Source of the DNA: Arthrobacter sp. V1I7
GTDB lineage: Bacteria; Actinomycetota; Actinomycetes; Actinomycetales; Micrococcaceae
NCBI RefSeq assembly: GCF_030817015.1
Contig: NZ_JAUSYS010000001.1
Span: 3,162,001 to 3,226,000 of the forward strand
Direction of reading: 5' to 3'
DNA length: 64,000 bases
A model generated the notes under the pieces. It was not told the DNA's origin. It saw only the letters and a program-made list of their open reading frames with translations, and did not search any database. A program made the translations under genes and the position numbers. Each line of letters begins with the position of its first letter. Position 1 is the stretch's first letter. Below, piece after piece: positions 8,996-17,298 of this stretch.

Positions 8996-10540
8996 TTACC
9001 TCTCATTCTTCGACGCCGCGATGAGGGCATCCGAGCGGTCGCGGGCAGGGGCGGTTGGAATGGCGTCGGCTGCCGGAGCGTCACCCTTGAGGTGCGGCTT
9101 CTTCCAGGCCATGTAGACCAGGCCGACCACGACGACAGTGACGGCGGAAATCAGGACGACATAGTTGGCGAACCAGCCATCTTCCGGTGTCCGGGGCCAG
9201 GCCATGTTGACCATGCCCAGCACGCCCCAAGTCAGGGCTGCGATGTTGACGGGGATGCCCCAGACGCCAAGCTGGAACGCGCCGTTCGGCTTCCATCCCA
9301 GAATGCGCGCCCGAAGCGAGGCCAGGACCACCATCTGGAAGCCCATATACATGCCCATGGCTGCGAAGGAAATGATCACTGTCAGGGCGTCGCTGGAAAT
9401 TTTCGATCCGATGACGATAAGGGCCGGCACCACACCTGCAAGGAGCAGGGCGTACGGGGGTACGTGCCGCGATTCGCTGAAGGTGCTCAGGAGCTTGCTA
9501 GCCGGAAGTATGCCGTCGCGGGCCATCGAGTAGGCAAGGCGGGAGGTGGCTGCCTGGAGGCTCAACACGCATGAGAGGAAGGAGACCATGACGACCGCGA
9601 GGACTGCCTTGAAGCCGATAGGGCCGAAGGCCGAGAGGAGGATGTTCCCGACGGGGTCCGTGTCCGTGCCTGATATGACGGCAGCGAAGTCGGGAACAGC
9701 GAGGATCAGGGACAGGCATACGAACATTGCTGCGAAGCCACCAATGTAAATGGTCATCCTCATGGCTTTGGGGATGGTCCGGCCAGGGTTGGGGACTTCC
9801 TCAGCCACGTCGCCGCAGGCTTCGAATCCGTAGTACTGGAAGATTCCGATCAATCCGGCAGCGGCGAACGCTACGAAGTAGTTGCTGCCTTCGCCTGCAC
9901 CGAATGCCTGGAACAGGACGCTGAGGTCATGGTGCCGGGCGGTTACAAGCAGCCAGCTTCCCACTGCCAGTGCGCCACCGAGTTCCGCCAAAAGACCGAT
10001 CATCGCCACGGCGTTCAGCACCTTGGTACCACCAAGGTTAAGAACCGTGGCCAGGGCTATGACCGCAAGCCCCGCAATGATGATGGAGTCAACGCTGCTT
10101 TCCATACCGATGAGGGTGCTCAAAAATGGGCCTGCCCCGTATGCGACGCTGGCGATAGTGGTCAGAAGCGCGACGAGGTAAACCCAACCGTTCATCCAGC
10201 CCCATTTGCGGCCCCAAAGCCTGCGTGACCATGGATAGACTCCGCCGGCCACTGGATACGCCGCTACCACCTCACCGAAAACCGTCGCGACGAGGAGTTG
10301 TCCGATCCCCACGATGACCAGAGACCAAAACATTGGGGGCCCGGCAACGCTCAGGGATGCTGCGAACAAGGAATAGACAGCTACTACCGGCGATAGGTAG
10401 GTGAACCCCAGCGAGACGTTCCCCCAGAACGTCATCTCCCGCTTGAATTGGCTCTCGTACGAGTAGCCAAGACTCGCGAGATGCTGAGCGTCTTCGTCGC
10501 CGGCGAACTCCTTCGCGGGCTCCGTGATTTCTTCACGCAT
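8996..10540 (-). CDS. APC-family amino acid/amine permease
   Basis: 514 residues with about 12 transmembrane helices. TM1 contains SLGFTYLSPVVAVYSLF, followed by FGEVVAAYPVAGGVYPWSRRLWG and GFEACGDVAEEVPNPGRTIPKA, all typical of the APC superfamily branch that includes GABA and choline permeases. AAGGAG lies just before the ATG at 10540; an upstream in-frame start at 10585 lacks this site. It heads the operon with the N-demethylase genes and so probably imports their substrate, an inference from context. It diverges from the FadR-type regulator. Confidence 0.87.
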   Translation of the reverse strand: MREEITEPAKEFAGDEDAQHLASLGYSYESQFKREMTFWGNVSLGFTYLSPVVAVYSLFAASLSVAGPPMFWSLVIVGIGQLLVATVFGEVVAAYPVAGGVYPWSRRLWGRKWGWMNGWVYLVALLTTIASVAYGAGPFLSTLIGMESSVDSIIIAGLAVIALATVLNLGGTKVLNAVAMIGLLAELGGALAVGSWLLVTARHHDLSVLFQAFGAGEGSNYFVAFAAAGLIGIFQYYGFEACGDVAEEVPNPGRTIPKAMRMTIYIGGFAAMFVCLSLILAVPDFAAVISGTDTDPVGNILLSAFGPIGFKAVLAVVMVSFLSCVLSLQAATSRLAYSMARDGILPASKLLSTFSESRHVPPYALLLAGVVPALIVIGSKISSDALTVIISFAAMGMYMGFQMVVLASLRARILGWKPNGAFQLGVWGIPVNIAALTWGVLGMVNMAWPRTPEDGWFANYVVLISAVTVVVVGLVYMAWKKPHLKGDAPAADAIPTAPARDRSDALIAASKNER

Positions 10541-10855
10541 TGAACTCCTTCTGGTCGGCCCTGACTTCAGTGTGAGGGGGGCCACGTCAGGAAAACCCTA
10601 CTTTCAAATGTTTAAATGCGCAACAGCACGAGAAAAACTCCGAAGATCCTTGAAAAGCAGGCATTCAGAGCCGGTCGGATGGAGTAATACCTTTATTTAC
10701 AGTGGATTTTCTTGCTGTTGCCGCTAGTCTTGACGCAAAGCAGGTCAAGAAGGAACGTTTTCTGGGTACGGACCGTGACACCAGGTCTTGCTAGGGTGAA
10801 CCTTCGGCCCCGGATTAGAATCAGTTCTGTTCCCTACATCGCACGGAGTCGTTTT
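10541..10855. other. Divergent promoter region between the permease operon and the GntR-Cache operon
   Basis: 315 bp without a gene, bearing both promoters. GGTACGGACC near 10765-10774 is a short palindrome and TAGGGT at 10792-10797 a possible -10, but no classical TGGTnnnACCA operator is found. The permease Shine-Dalgarno (complement of ctcctt) lies at 10545-10550. Confidence 0.45.
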
Positions 10856-11617
10856 TTGGCATCTACCACCGCATTTCAAGCCCAGGTCTACCGGTCGTTG
10901 CCTGAAACCGAACGCTCCGAGGCAATCGTCGACCGGATTTCCAAAGCGATCGCCCTTGGCCTGCTAAAGGTAGGCGAGAGGCTTCCTGCGGAGACGGCCC
11001 TCTCGGAAATGTTTGGCGTTGCGCCGTCTACTCTCCGAGAGGCACTGTCTGATCTCCGGGATCAAGGGATTGTGGCTACGCGGAGGGGACGCAGTGGCGG
11101 AACGTTCATAGTCAAACAGCCGTTTACTTCCGCTGACGTCATAAGAAAATGGTTTCAGGACACATCCATTGCCGAGATTCGGGACGTCGGGGACGAGCAT
11201 GCTGCTATCGCCGCCGCAACTGTACGACTGGCATGCGAACGGGCCGAACCCCACGAGATCAGCAGACTTCTGGAGCTTGGACGAGCTGTCGTTATGACAG
11301 ACAAACCGGAACTGCGCGCACGCGCAGATAGCAGATTCCATATCGAACTGGCGGTCCTGGCGCAGTCCCCGAGACTTACGAATGCGGAAATAAGGCTGCA
11401 AGCCGAGACAGTTCAAGCGCTTTGGGCGCCCGAGTCACTGACCCGCGACCCGGAATTGGTGGCGGCCGAGCACCTTGCCTTGGCTCGCGCCATCGCAAAC
11501 GACGCACCAGAGGCCGCTCAACAGTTAGTGCTGGAGCACATCCGACATGACATTCACCATCTGGTGGATGCGAAATTGTCCTTCGGATACCCGACGTATC
11601 AGCAGGAGCGCTCATGA
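10856..11617 (+). CDS. FadR-subfamily GntR transcriptional regulator
   Basis: 253 residues from a TTG start (GGAG 7 nt upstream); in-frame starts further upstream have no binding site and add non-family residues. The N-terminal winged helix (LGLLKVGERLPAETALSEMF, APSTLREALSDLRDQGIV, RGRSGGTFIV) is classical GntR, followed by an all-helical FCD ligand domain with HIELAVLAQSPRL and HLALARAIANDA. The divergent permease/N-demethylase operon is its likely target. Its stop codon overlaps the start of the Cache gene (ATGA), so the two are co-translated. Confidence 0.87.
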   Translation: MASTTAFQAQVYRSLPETERSEAIVDRISKAIALGLLKVGERLPAETALSEMFGVAPSTLREALSDLRDQGIVATRRGRSGGTFIVKQPFTSADVIRKWFQDTSIAEIRDVGDEHAAIAAATVRLACERAEPHEISRLLELGRAVVMTDKPELRARADSRFHIELAVLAQSPRLTNAEIRLQAETVQALWAPESLTRDPELVAAEHLALARAIANDAPEAAQQLVLEHIRHDIHHLVDAKLSFGYPTYQQERS

Positions 11618-12315
11618 CAACCAATACCCCCGCCATCAAGGCCGCAACGGAAATAGCTGCGTGGACCAACGCACTCGGCCTTGACGTCTACGAATTTGCA
11701 GCCCGAACCGGTGCACTGTGGACTAATCGCCCAAGCCCTCTCAAGGTCGCCCCTAGGGACATCGCAGCGCTTGAAAACATGTCCAAGGAGTTCCTGGGCA
11801 CGCATAGTTTCGTTGTTGGAGCGGGAGTCATCTTCTCCGCAGACGCTATCGAGAACCGAGGCGGCGTCCTTGAATGGTGGACCACGCGTACGCAAGGCAT
11901 TGAAAAGTTGGAATTTGATCTCACCCCTGGCGGGGAACGGTTTTACGACTACCAGAACATGCCCTTCTTCACGTCAGCCAGCCGCACAGGTGAACAATCG
12001 ATGTGGGGTCCTTACCTGGACTACCTGGGCTTAGACGAATACATCCTCACTCACACCGCACCGATACAGCTGGGCGGGAGATTCGTAGGAGTAGCTGGTT
12101 GTGACATAAGGATTCGCAAACTAGAAGAGATATTCATGCCTGCGCTACGGGCCATCCCGGGAGACGCCGCCCTCCTCAATGAAGGCCGCCGCGTCGTCGT
12201 AGGAAACTCCGGCGCCTACCTGGTCGGCGAGAGGATACGCTCCATCCCAAGCGACAAACAATTGCTCCCGATCGAAGCGCCGCATCTCGGACTCTCACTG
12301 CTGAGCTGCCGCTAA
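11614..12315 (+). CDS. Stand-alone soluble Cache-domain protein
   Basis: 233 residues with no signal peptide or membrane helix. WTTRTQGIEKLEFDLTPGG, FYDYQNMPFF, and the final GRFVGVAGCDIRIRKLEEIF strand-helix match the PAS-like Cache fold that normally forms the extracellular sensor of histidine kinases and chemoreceptors. Here it has no output domain, is predicted cytoplasmic, and is translationally coupled to a FadR-type repressor. A role as a ligand-binding partner of that regulator, or as a ligand-binding protein for the pathway, is inference. Confidence 0.75.
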   Translation: MTTNTPAIKAATEIAAWTNALGLDVYEFAARTGALWTNRPSPLKVAPRDIAALENMSKEFLGTHSFVVGAGVIFSADAIENRGGVLEWWTTRTQGIEKLEFDLTPGGERFYDYQNMPFFTSASRTGEQSMWGPYLDYLGLDEYILTHTAPIQLGGRFVGVAGCDIRIRKLEEIFMPALRAIPGDAALLNEGRRVVVGNSGAYLVGERIRSIPSDKQLLPIEAPHLGLSLLSCR

Positions 12316-12383
12316 CTGCCGCTATTCCTACGATCGGGACCATCTTCGGCAAATCCCACCAGGAGAAGTGGCGTTGCGCTGGC

Positions 12384-12769
12384 AACATCACCGACTGGAC
12401 CACTAGGTCGACGCGTGCAGCAGGGGCGTCCTGGGTGGATATTGGCCGTGCCGTGGCATTAGCCGACAGTCTGCCCACAAACGCTGGGCCGATGTCGCCA
12501 CCGCGGTGCGGACCGCGGGCGTAGCCTTCATGCACCGCTGGATCAAAGGCGCCTATGAGGAGCACGGGGAACCGGTCTCCGAACAAATTGCCTCTGAACT
12601 GGATGAATTTGCCGTCGCGATGATTGAGGGGATATACCTCACCATCAAAGGTGGCTCGCCGGTTACACCGGCCGTGATGCTTGATCACGGCCGGTGTAAC
12701 CGGCGAGCCACGGCCCTTGTCGGCCTGGCCGAGGACGCCCTAGGAGGCATTAGTTGTCAAAACGCCTGA
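12384..12769 (+). pseudogene. Frameshifted regulator remnant (HTH followed by a TetR-like C-terminal helix bundle)
   Basis: One frame reads TRAAGASWVDIGRAV to about 12455, and the next continues GISRQSAHKRWADV; together these reconstitute a common actinobacterial HTH, so about one base has been lost. The second frame continues to 12769 with LDEFAVAMIEGIYLTIK, resembling the C-terminal helices of TetR-type proteins. No intact start is seen. The perfect inverted repeat at 12651-12711 falls inside this reading frame. Confidence 0.5.
12651..12711. repeat. Perfect 28-bp inverted repeat with a 5-nt spacer
   Basis: Positions 12651-12678 are the exact reverse complement of 12684-12711, with GCTTG between. 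It would form a very stable hairpin or cruciform. It lies within a decayed regulator gene, where a structure of this perfection is not expected from coding sequence. Confidence 0.9.
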
Positions 12770-12958
12770 GTGCGAACGTCGGGAACGACTCACTGAAGCC
12801 CGGCAAATGGAAAGGACCGGTCAAGAGAAGTTTCAGCATGGGAAGAAGGCACGAGGCGTGCCTTCGTTGCACGGAAGATAGCGTCAGGAGAGGACTCCTT
12901 GTCGGACGACTACAACGGCCGAGGGGCCCTTCCACATCCTTGGATCTGAACAGCGATC

Positions 12959-13070
12959 ATCCACATACAGAGGAACACCGCCGGCAAGAACACCGACGCG
13001 GTCAAACTCAGCAAGGACATTGTGAGCGGGCAGGAAGCCGAAATCCAGGAAATGCAGAAACTGCCTGGAT
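12959..13070 (+). pseudogene. DUF305 C-terminal fragment
   Basis: The frame starting near 12959 reads NTAGKNTDAVKLSKDIVSGQ then EAEIQEMQKL, the conserved end of DUF305 (ferritin-like, often copper-related) proteins. Nothing of the N-terminal part is found upstream, and the sequence downstream is not family-like. Confidence 0.6.
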
Positions 13071-13071
13071 C

Positions 13072-13226
13072 TGGCGTTCGTGCCAGGCAGCCAGGATGGC
13101 GTCCACATCGGGGAAGTATTTGTACCGGGTGGCCCTCCCGATCCCGGCCGACTGCGCGATCTGCGACATCGTCACCAACGTCGCCGCAACAGCTCCGTAC
13201 GTGCCGAACATGACTCTCGACAGCAT
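13072..13226 (-). pseudogene. TetR N-terminal HTH fragment
   Basis: On the minus strand, TMSQIAQSAGIGRATRYKYF followed by PDVDAILAAWHERQI is a TetR DNA-binding domain. The family continuation is lost after HERQI and no ligand-binding domain follows in any frame, so this is a truncated gene. It faces the DUF305 fragment tail to tail. Confidence 0.65.
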
Positions 13227-13331
13227 CCGCCTCTGACCAGCCCAAACGATCTCAGAGGGCAGACAATCCGCCCAGCCGTATGTGGTCCGGTTCAGTGAAC
13301 CTCGTGGCGGCGGTTATCCTCCAGGTTTGGT

Positions 13332-14078
13332 TCAGTCCACGGCTTGGGCGGCTGTAGCTTCCTGCGCCTGCTGGTGGAACCACTCGATGTGCTCGCGCAG
13401 AAGGCGGGCCGCAAGCTCGCCGTCGTGCGCTTGGACGGCATTGAAGATGCCGTGGTGCTGAGTCCGCAGCACGGATATGACGTCCGGCCACGCGTCCATC
13501 ACGTCCATCGCGCCCTTGACGTAGCCGACGACGGAGCCGCTGAGGGATTCCATCATGGTGGTGACCACAGCGTTCCTTGCGAGTGAGCTCAGCGCTACGT
13601 GGAACCGCACGTCCAGTTCGTGGAAGGCTGCACGGTCCATTTGCGGGTCGTCCATGGCGTCGAGCAACTGGGCCGCCTGCTCCAGCTCCTCCTTCACGTC
13701 GGTGCGGGTTGCTGCTGTCTGGGCGGACCAGGTCTCAAGCAGGATGCGGGTCTGGACGATGTCCTCCACAGGCAGCCGGCTGCTGGCGACGTGCAGCCGC
13801 AGTGCGGACGACAGGCCCGCGGAGGGGTCGGAAATGACGATTGCCCCCGAGGTGGGTCCGGATCCGACGGAGCTGCGCAGCACGCCCATGGCGTCCAGGA
13901 TGCGGATGGCTTCCCGCACGGAAGCCCGGGAAATTCCGTAGCTTTCGGCCAGTGTGCGTTCGCCCGGAAGCCGGTCCCCGAGCTTGATCTTGCCCGAGCG
14001 CAGGTCCGCCTCGATGTCCTGCAGGAGCGCGTCATAGGTGCGACGGCGGGACGGTGCTCCTGCTTCTGCGCTTGTCAC
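13332..14078 (-). CDS. FadR-subfamily GntR regulator of the lactate operon
   Basis: 248 residues from a GTG preceded by AAGGAA. Winged helix IKLGDRLPGERTLAESYGIS then RASVREAIRILDAMGVLR, and an FCD domain with the metal/ligand pattern ELDVRFHVALSSLARN and QHHGIFNAVQAHDG. It is divergent from lutABC, and a TGGT-CAG-ACCA operator lies in the intergenic region close to lutA. By analogy with LldR/LutR/PdhR-type regulators it is a lactate-responsive repressor; this is inferred from context. Confidence 0.88.
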   Translation of the reverse strand: MTSAEAGAPSRRRTYDALLQDIEADLRSGKIKLGDRLPGERTLAESYGISRASVREAIRILDAMGVLRSSVGSGPTSGAIVISDPSAGLSSALRLHVASSRLPVEDIVQTRILLETWSAQTAATRTDVKEELEQAAQLLDAMDDPQMDRAAFHELDVRFHVALSSLARNAVVTTMMESLSGSVVGYVKGAMDVMDAWPDVISVLRTQHHGIFNAVQAHDGELAARLLREHIEWFHQQAQEATAAQAVD

Positions 14079-14256
14079 GGGTATTTCCTTCCAGGAGGGG
14101 GCGAGTGCGGGCCGTAGGCAGAGCCGCGCTCCATCCGACCACCTTACGCAAAAGCATGGACTCCTGACGGTCGAGGTTGACTGCGGTCACCGCGATCGCC
14201 AGGTCCCCTCGCCCCGCGGCCCTACTTGAAAGTGGTGCCGGTCACGTGTTGTAGTA

Positions 14257-14267
14257 TGGTCAGACCA
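14257..14267. promoter_or_regulatory. FadR/LldR-type operator upstream of lutA
   Basis: TGGTCAGACCA matches the TNGTnnnACNA consensus of FadR-subfamily regulators exactly. It overlaps a possible -10 (TAGTAT, 14252-14257) and lies 26 bp before the lutA start, so binding would block transcription. Confidence 0.75.
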
Positions 14268-14293
14268 CATCCGAGGCCCCGCGAAAGGCTGTC

Positions 14294-15097
14294 ATGAGAA
14301 TTGCTTTGTTCGCCACCTGCATCGTGGACGCGATGTATCCGAACACCGCCCGGGCCACAGTGAAGATCCTGGAGCGGCTGGGACACGAGGTCGTGTTCCC
14401 GTCCGGGCAGGCGTGCTGCGGCCAGATGCACGTCAACAGCGGCTACCTCAACGAGGCGGTTCCCGTGGTTGCCAACCACGTCGCGGCCTTCGACATCGAC
14501 GACTACGACGTCGCCGTCGCGCCCTCCGGCTCTTGCGTGGCCTCCGTCAAACACCAGCATCCGATGGTCGCCCGCTCCTGCGGAGACGCAGCGCTGGAAG
14601 CCCGGGCCACCGCTGTCGGCGCTAAAACATACGAACTCTCCGAACTGCTGGTGGACGTCCTGGGCGTCACCGACGCCGGCTCCCAGCTCGGCTCCTACTT
14701 CCCGCACCGCGTCACGTACCACCCCAGCTGCCACGGCATGCGCCTGCTCCGGCTGGGGGACCGGCAGGCCCGGCTATTGCGCAGCGTGCAGGGGATCGAT
14801 TTGGCCGAACTGCCGGAGGCGGACCAGTGCTGCGGCTTCGGCGGCACGTTCTCGATGAAAAACGCCGACGTCTCCTCGGCCATGCTCGAGGACAAGACGG
14901 CCAACATCGCGGCAACCGGTGCCCGCCTGTGCGCAGGCGGGGATGCCTCCTGCCTGATGCACATTGGCGGCGGCCTCTCCCGCCAAGGAAGCGCGGTCAC
15001 CACCTTGCACCTGGCCGAAATCCTGGCCAGCACCGCAGCAGCCCCGGCGTCCGTCACCGGCGAAGTCCTCGTCTCAACCGGAAAGGCAGCACGATGA
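14294..15097 (+). CDS. lutA: L-lactate oxidation iron-sulfur protein LutA
   Basis: 267 residues with the duplicated CCG (cysteine-rich) domain: FATCIVDAMYPNT at the N-terminus, QACCGQMHVNSGY, YHPSCHGMRLLR and DQCCGFGGTFSMKN. The family forms part of the LutABC complex, which oxidises L-lactate to pyruvate in the cytoplasm. GAAAGG precedes the ATG. Its stop overlaps the lutB start (ATGA). Confidence 0.93.
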   Translation: MRIALFATCIVDAMYPNTARATVKILERLGHEVVFPSGQACCGQMHVNSGYLNEAVPVVANHVAAFDIDDYDVAVAPSGSCVASVKHQHPMVARSCGDAALEARATAVGAKTYELSELLVDVLGVTDAGSQLGSYFPHRVTYHPSCHGMRLLRLGDRQARLLRSVQGIDLAELPEADQCCGFGGTFSMKNADVSSAMLEDKTANIAATGARLCAGGDASCLMHIGGGLSRQGSAVTTLHLAEILASTAAAPASVTGEVLVSTGKAAR

Positions 15098-16620
15098 GCA
15101 CCTTCCTGGGCATGCCCTCCCTGCCCGTCTACGGCGCGGGCAACCTGCACGCCTCCGAGTCCTTCCCGAAGGCCGCGCACCGCGAACTCGGCAACGCCCA
15201 GCTGCGCACCAACCTCGGCCACGCCACCCACACCATCCGCGACAAGCGGCTGAAGATGGTCTCCGAACTGCCGGACTGGGAGCAGCTGCGCGACGCGGGC
15301 AGCGCCATCAAGGAATCCGTAATGGCCCGGCTCCCGGAACTCCTCGAACAGTTCGAGGAGAACTTCACGGCCCGCGGCGGCGTCATCCACTGGGCCCGCG
15401 ATGCCGACGAAGCAAACGCCATCGTCGCCGGCCTGATCCGGGAGACCGGCGAAACCGAAGCGGTCAAGGTCAAATCCATGGCGACCCAGGAAATCGGCCT
15501 CAACGAGTACCTCGAAGAGGAAGGGATAACGGCGTTCGAGACCGACCTCGCCGAGCTCATCGTCCAGCTGGACCACGACAAGCCCAGCCACATCCTCGTC
15601 CCGGCGATCCACAAGAACCGCACGCAAATCCGCGACATCTTCCTGCGCGAAATGCCCGGCGCCGATCCCTCGCTGACTGACGACCCGGCGGTGCTGGCCA
15701 TGGCCGCCCGCGCCCACCTCCGACGCAAGTTCCTCACCGCCAAGGTCGCCGTCTCCGGCGCCAACTTCGCTCTCGCCGATTCCGGCACCCTCGCCGTCGT
15801 CGAATCCGAGGGCAACGGCCGCATGTGCCTGACACTGCCCGAGACGCTGATCACGGTGATGGGCGTCGAGAAACTGCTGCCGACCTGGCAGGACCTGGAA
15901 GTCTTCATGCAGCTGCTGCCGCGCTCCTCCACCGGGGAACGAATGAACCCCTACACCTCCCTCTGGACCGGCGTCACCGAAGGCGACGGGCCGCAGAACA
16001 TGCACCTGGTGCTGCTCGACAACGGCCGCAGCGCCGCCCTGGCAGACGAGATGGGACGCTCCGCGCTGCACTGCATCCGCTGCAGCGCCTGCATGAACGT
16101 CTGCCCCGTGTACGAGCGCACCGGCGGCCACGCCTACGGCTCCACCTATCCCGGGCCGATCGGCGCGATCCTCTCGCCGTTGATGACCGGCATACAGGCA
16201 GAGGAGAACGACTCGCTGCCGTACGCGTCATCGCTCTGCGGAGCCTGCTATGACGCCTGCCCGGTGAAGATCAACATCCCGGACATCCTGGTGCACCTGC
16301 GCAGCGTGGACGTGGACAGCAAGCGCGGGAAGAGGAAGCTGCCCAGCCAGATGGACGTCGGCATGAAGGCGGCCTCCTGGGCACTGTCCTCCGGCAAACG
16401 GCTCGGGCTGATCGAAAAAGGGCTGCCGCTGGGACGCCTGGCTGCCGGCCCCGACAAGAAGATCACCAAACTGCCGGGCATCGCCGCCGGCTGGACCCAA
16501 AGCCGGGACATCCCCGCGCCCCCGCCGCAGTCCTTCCGCAGCTGGTGGGCCAAGGAACACCGGACACCGGACACTGACGGCGCCCCCGCGCCGTCACATG
16601 ACAAGGAAGGCCAGCCATGA
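15094..16620 (+). CDS. lutB: L-lactate oxidation iron-sulfur protein LutB
   Basis: 508 residues. The N-terminal LUD domain includes KSMATQEIGLNEYLEEEG, HKNRTQIRDIF and SGTLAVVESEGNGR, followed by a ferredoxin-like domain with HCIRCSACMNVCPVYERTGG and LCGACYDACPVKINIP for two [4Fe-4S] clusters, then the LutB C-terminal region. The start overlaps lutA by 4 bp, and the stop overlaps lutC by 4 bp. It is the central electron-transfer subunit of lactate oxidation. Confidence 0.94.
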   Translation: MSTFLGMPSLPVYGAGNLHASESFPKAAHRELGNAQLRTNLGHATHTIRDKRLKMVSELPDWEQLRDAGSAIKESVMARLPELLEQFEENFTARGGVIHWARDADEANAIVAGLIRETGETEAVKVKSMATQEIGLNEYLEEEGITAFETDLAELIVQLDHDKPSHILVPAIHKNRTQIRDIFLREMPGADPSLTDDPAVLAMAARAHLRRKFLTAKVAVSGANFALADSGTLAVVESEGNGRMCLTLPETLITVMGVEKLLPTWQDLEVFMQLLPRSSTGERMNPYTSLWTGVTEGDGPQNMHLVLLDNGRSAALADEMGRSALHCIRCSACMNVCPVYERTGGHAYGSTYPGPIGAILSPLMTGIQAEENDSLPYASSLCGACYDACPVKINIPDILVHLRSVDVDSKRGKRKLPSQMDVGMKAASWALSSGKRLGLIEKGLPLGRLAAGPDKKITKLPGIAAGWTQSRDIPAPPPQSFRSWWAKEHRTPDTDGAPAPSHDKEGQP

Positions 16621-17255
16621 GCGCACGCGAAGACATCCTCGCCCGGATCCGCGCCGCCCTGCAGGACAGCCCCGAGGTACCGCGGATTCCCCGCGAATAC
16701 CGGGCAACCTCGGGGCTGGACGAGGCGGCACTGATCGAGCTGTTGGTGGACCGCCTGATCGACTACAAAGCGCAGGTATCCGTGGTGGACGCCGCCGAGG
16801 TGCCCGCACGGGTTGCAGCCCTCCTCGCCGGCGCGCACAGCTACGTCGTGCCCGCCGGGCTCGACGCCGGCTGGCTCGCCGCTCTCGGCAGCCAGCATGA
16901 GGACGAGGGCCGCCGCCACGTGGATTCCGCCGCCGCGCCGCTGACCGTTGCGGAGCTCGACGGGATTGACGCCGTCGTGACCGGCAGCGCCGTCGCCGTG
17001 GCAGAAACCGGAACCATCATCCTGGACGGCAGCCCCAACCAAGGCCGCCGCGCCATCAGCCTCGTCCCGGACCACCACATCTGTGTCGTGAAGGCCACCG
17101 ACATTACCGGCATCCTGCCCGAGGCGCTGCGCCGGATCGACGGCACCCGGCCGCTCACCATGATCAGCGGCCCGAGCGCGACCAGCGACATCGAACTCGA
17201 ACGCGTGGAGGGAGTCCACGGCCCCCGTAGGCTCGACGTCATCATCGCCCGATAG
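16617..17255 (+). CDS. lutC: L-lactate oxidation protein LutC
   Basis: 212 residues of the LUD/LutC family: SAREDILARIRAAL start, DGIDAVVTGSAVAVAETGTI, DGSPNQGRRAISLVPDHHI and GPSATSDIELERVEGVHGPR. It is the third, translationally coupled gene of lutABC and part of the lactate-oxidising complex. Confidence 0.93.
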   Translation: MSAREDILARIRAALQDSPEVPRIPREYRATSGLDEAALIELLVDRLIDYKAQVSVVDAAEVPARVAALLAGAHSYVVPAGLDAGWLAALGSQHEDEGRRHVDSAAAPLTVAELDGIDAVVTGSAVAVAETGTIILDGSPNQGRRAISLVPDHHICVVKATDITGILPEALRRIDGTRPLTMISGPSATSDIELERVEGVHGPRRLDVIIAR

Positions 17256-17282
17256 ATGGAACGCTTCGACGGCGATTGCGGA

Positions 17283-17298
17283 TAGTTTGGTACCTATG
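17283..17298 (+). promoter_or_regulatory. Leaderless -10 element of the phospho-sugar mutase gene
   Basis: TAGTTT (17283-17288) then 7 nt to the ATG at 17296. No Shine-Dalgarno sequence is present; the -35 is weak. Confidence 0.45.

Larger units (their letters stand above)
12316..13331. other. ~1 kb of decayed genes
   Basis: No intact gene is present. Four recognisable fragments lie on both strands: a frameshifted helix-turn-helix and TetR-like C-terminal piece (+), a DUF305 fragment (+) and a TetR N-terminal fragment (-). A perfect 28-bp inverted repeat lies within the first. Confidence 0.7.
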
